This document shows, piece by piece, positions 62,001 to 64,000 of a stretch of DNA of 64,000 bases. The DNA is from Chlorops oryzae (taxonomy: Eukaryota > Arthropoda > Insecta > Diptera > Chloropidae). How positions within the stretch are numbered: position 1 is the stretch's first letter; each line of letters opens with the position of its first letter. The translations under genes and the position numbers were made by a program. The stretch is taken from positions 164,557,379 to 164,621,378 of the forward strand of contig CM035806.1 of assembly GCA_020466095.1 (NCBI GenBank), in the 5' to 3' direction. The notes beneath the pieces are model-generated. The model was not told the origin of the DNA. It made no database searches and saw only the letters and a list, made by a program, of their open reading frames with translations.

Positions 62001-64000
62001 TCCATTTCTGCCCTCTCCCAGTCCAACATGTTCCCCGGACTGTTAAAAAGCGCTCTTCTTTTGAGTATTCACTCACGAATTTCTTTCTTCTTTTGAGCCA
62101 ATTTTAGATTTGAACAAAAAGAACGGAAAAGTACCATTCTTTTTTTTTTTTTTTTTCCAAAACGTTCAATGAGAGCGGCTCAATGATTGATATTTTTCAT
62201 TTAAATTTCTGGTCTTTTTTGTATGTTCTTGTGAGGTTTTTTTTGTTTTTGTTTTTTTTTTTTGTTGAAAAATCCTTTCAAAGGCCCTCTTAACACTGGT
62301 GCTCGCTGCACTCACTCAGTGACACTCAAGCTGAAGGCAACAGTTTAGTAGATACACGGGACTATGGTTTAGGGTTCTCGTGTTATTTTAGTATTTTAAG
62401 GTGACAGCAAAATTAATTCTCGTGTTTCTTCTACCAGCGTTGTAGACAATGGGCGTGGAAATGGTTGCAGCATCAAGGCATCAAGGGGCTATATCGCCTT
62501 AAATGACCAAAAAAAAAAAAAAAAAAAATATTTCCCTTGGAAAAATGGCTTTAAATATTGTTTGCGGGTGAGAGAGCTCTCACTCACGCAGTTTTCTGTT
62601 AGAATGAGATTCATTGGTCACTCTCCTACCCCATCTAGTCCTGCCATGGTATATATTCTTCAACGTATCTTCATCGCGTGCTTGCACAGCCATTGCAATT
62701 CGCAAGAGCAACTACTTAACTGTGGATGCTGGCATGTGGAAGACCATAAGACGTCTCGCACATAAATATGTACCGCTAAGAACATATATTTCATATAAAT
62801 ATGTGCATGTATTTGTTGCACATATGCCACAGCTTATCACAATTTGTACACAGTAGCAACCTAACCTATTCAGTTTCTTGAATTTAAGGAAATTTCAAAT
62901 TCTAGCGCGCACTGCTTGCCAAGGAAATTACGGCTGACATTGCTGAAGCACTTGAAGGCGCAGCGCATAAAATAAAATTAAACAAAGGAAAGCACAACCA
63001 TCGCCTATAAGACCGTCCCAAATCCCCTATCTCTCTCTCTCTCGAACTCTTTCTCTCTGTCGTTCCACCTGCACTCATTCCAGTGCAGCCGTGCTGAGTA
63101 CCACTAAAAGGTGACTTAAATTTTATGCTCGCATAACTCTTTTATGTCTGTCATTTTGTTGGAAAACACGGTAGAAACCGAAATTTCAACACACACACGA
63201 TGGCTCGACTTAAAATGGGTCGCGCACAAATTGGGAAAATGTGCCCCACTTTTACTGCGTATTTAATATGCCGCATTAGGGGCATTTTTTTTTTTTTTTC
63301 TTCTCTTTTTTATCTCCACTTAAGAACCAATTCAATGAACCCACGACCAGCTATGGTCCAAGGTTTGAAAAGCTTTTCTCCCTTAGATGTGCTCAGGAAC
63401 GGATCATTAACGTTCCGATCACTTAGTTAACTAGGGACTCCAAAAGTTTAATAACAATGGGTTAAGTACGCGAGCTGTCACATCTGCCAAAAGCCCATAA
63501 GGTACAACTATTTAAACATTCTCAAAGAAAACGGAAAAACTAATTCAACGGACCAATTTAATGGCAGACATCTAACCCCTGTGTGATGGGGTCTGATGTC
63601 TATAAAACGGACATTTTTCTTTATACATATTTGCAGGGAAATTTCCAAACCGAAACTTTCCAAGTTTTTTTAAACAATTATACGAAAAATGGAAGCGTGA
63701 TTAAATTGAGAATTATTTTGAAATATTCATGAGTGGGCGTGGTCTGTATATGCAGGGGCGTAGCGAGGACTAGCTAGACTAGGGCGAGATGAACTAGCTA
63801 GGCCCTACTTATAACATTGTTTTATAAATACTTACGAACTATGTCTGTATCCTTCAATCCAATAATGCCCACTTATATCGCAGTCGGATTTATGCTTTAA
63901 TATGGCTCAAAGTCCTTTTAAATCGTTCATTCAATTGACTTCATGCGAGGCTCCTTTGGGAGCTAGGCCATCGGCGATGGCCCACTTCGTCCACGCCTCG

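Larger units (their letters stand above)
58282..64000 (+). other. sif: sequence downstream of the last visible sif exon, probably sif intron
   Basis: No further sif exon is recognised. Contents are the second TTAA element, a hAT-like MITE, long T-runs, a GC-richer stretch at 60880-61440 with no known match, and a CT microsatellite. A GC-balanced frame at 62906-63010 after a TTCTAG could be an exon end but is unassigned. At 63755 GGGGCGTAGCGAGGACTAG looks like the start of another MITE of the GGGCGTAGCCAGG type whose far end lies beyond the window. Confidence 0.6.

Noticed and set aside
61411..62046. 211-codon Ser/Leu-rich frame
   Set aside because: It is produced by the CT microsatellite.

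Overview
The window is the interior of one large protein-coding gene of a fly (order Diptera, most likely a schizophoran fly outside Drosophila). Seven exons on the + strand, joined in frame with GT-AG borders, give 407 continuous codons (1221 nt) that I recognise from the still life (sif) protein, the fly homologue of Tiam1, a guanine-nucleotide exchange factor for Rac. The exons cover, in order, the coiled coil and extension that follow the first PH domain, a Ser/Arg-rich linker, the Ras-binding domain, a PDZ domain split over two exons, and the linker that leads to the catalytic DH domain. The first PH domain and the DH-PH module must lie outside the window on either side. The fly assignment rests on the sif sequence, a Himar1-type mariner and mini-me-like repeats. 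I cannot name the species.

Layout: 1-10953 upstream intron; exon 10954-11136; intron with degenerate repeats; exon 14175-14375; 7.8 kb intron with foldback elements, paired hAT-like MITEs and a Helitron-like element carrying a long purine tract; exon 22175-22402; 15 kb intron with a mini-me-like element, an 8-bp satellite, a TIR element carrying two tRNA-like units, an intact Himar1-like transposon inside an older retrotransposon end, and a second retrotransposon remnant; exon 37412-37598; 10.6 kb intron with an (8-bp)n array, nested mini-me, TTAA element and MITEs; exon 48206-48320; 5.2 kb intron with nested pogo-like and hAT remnants and several tRNA-like units; exon 53472-53623; 4.5 kb intron; exon 58127-58281; then 5.7 kb without a recognised sif exon.

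Besides sif, the only intact long reading frame that looks like a real gene is the mariner transposase on the minus strand (31683-32729). It has all catalytic aspartates and near-perfect 27-bp terminal repeats. A broken second copy lies at 8845-10135 in the same orientation. Almost everything else is transposon-derived or simple-sequence DNA, and most long reading frames elsewhere are translations of (CT)n, (GA)n or (GATAGAGA)n repeats. The most unusual structure is a roughly 560-bp core with two tRNA-like units about 313 bp apart. It occurs twice (29948-30863 and, inverted, 51757-52663) inside elements whose terminal inverted repeats differ.
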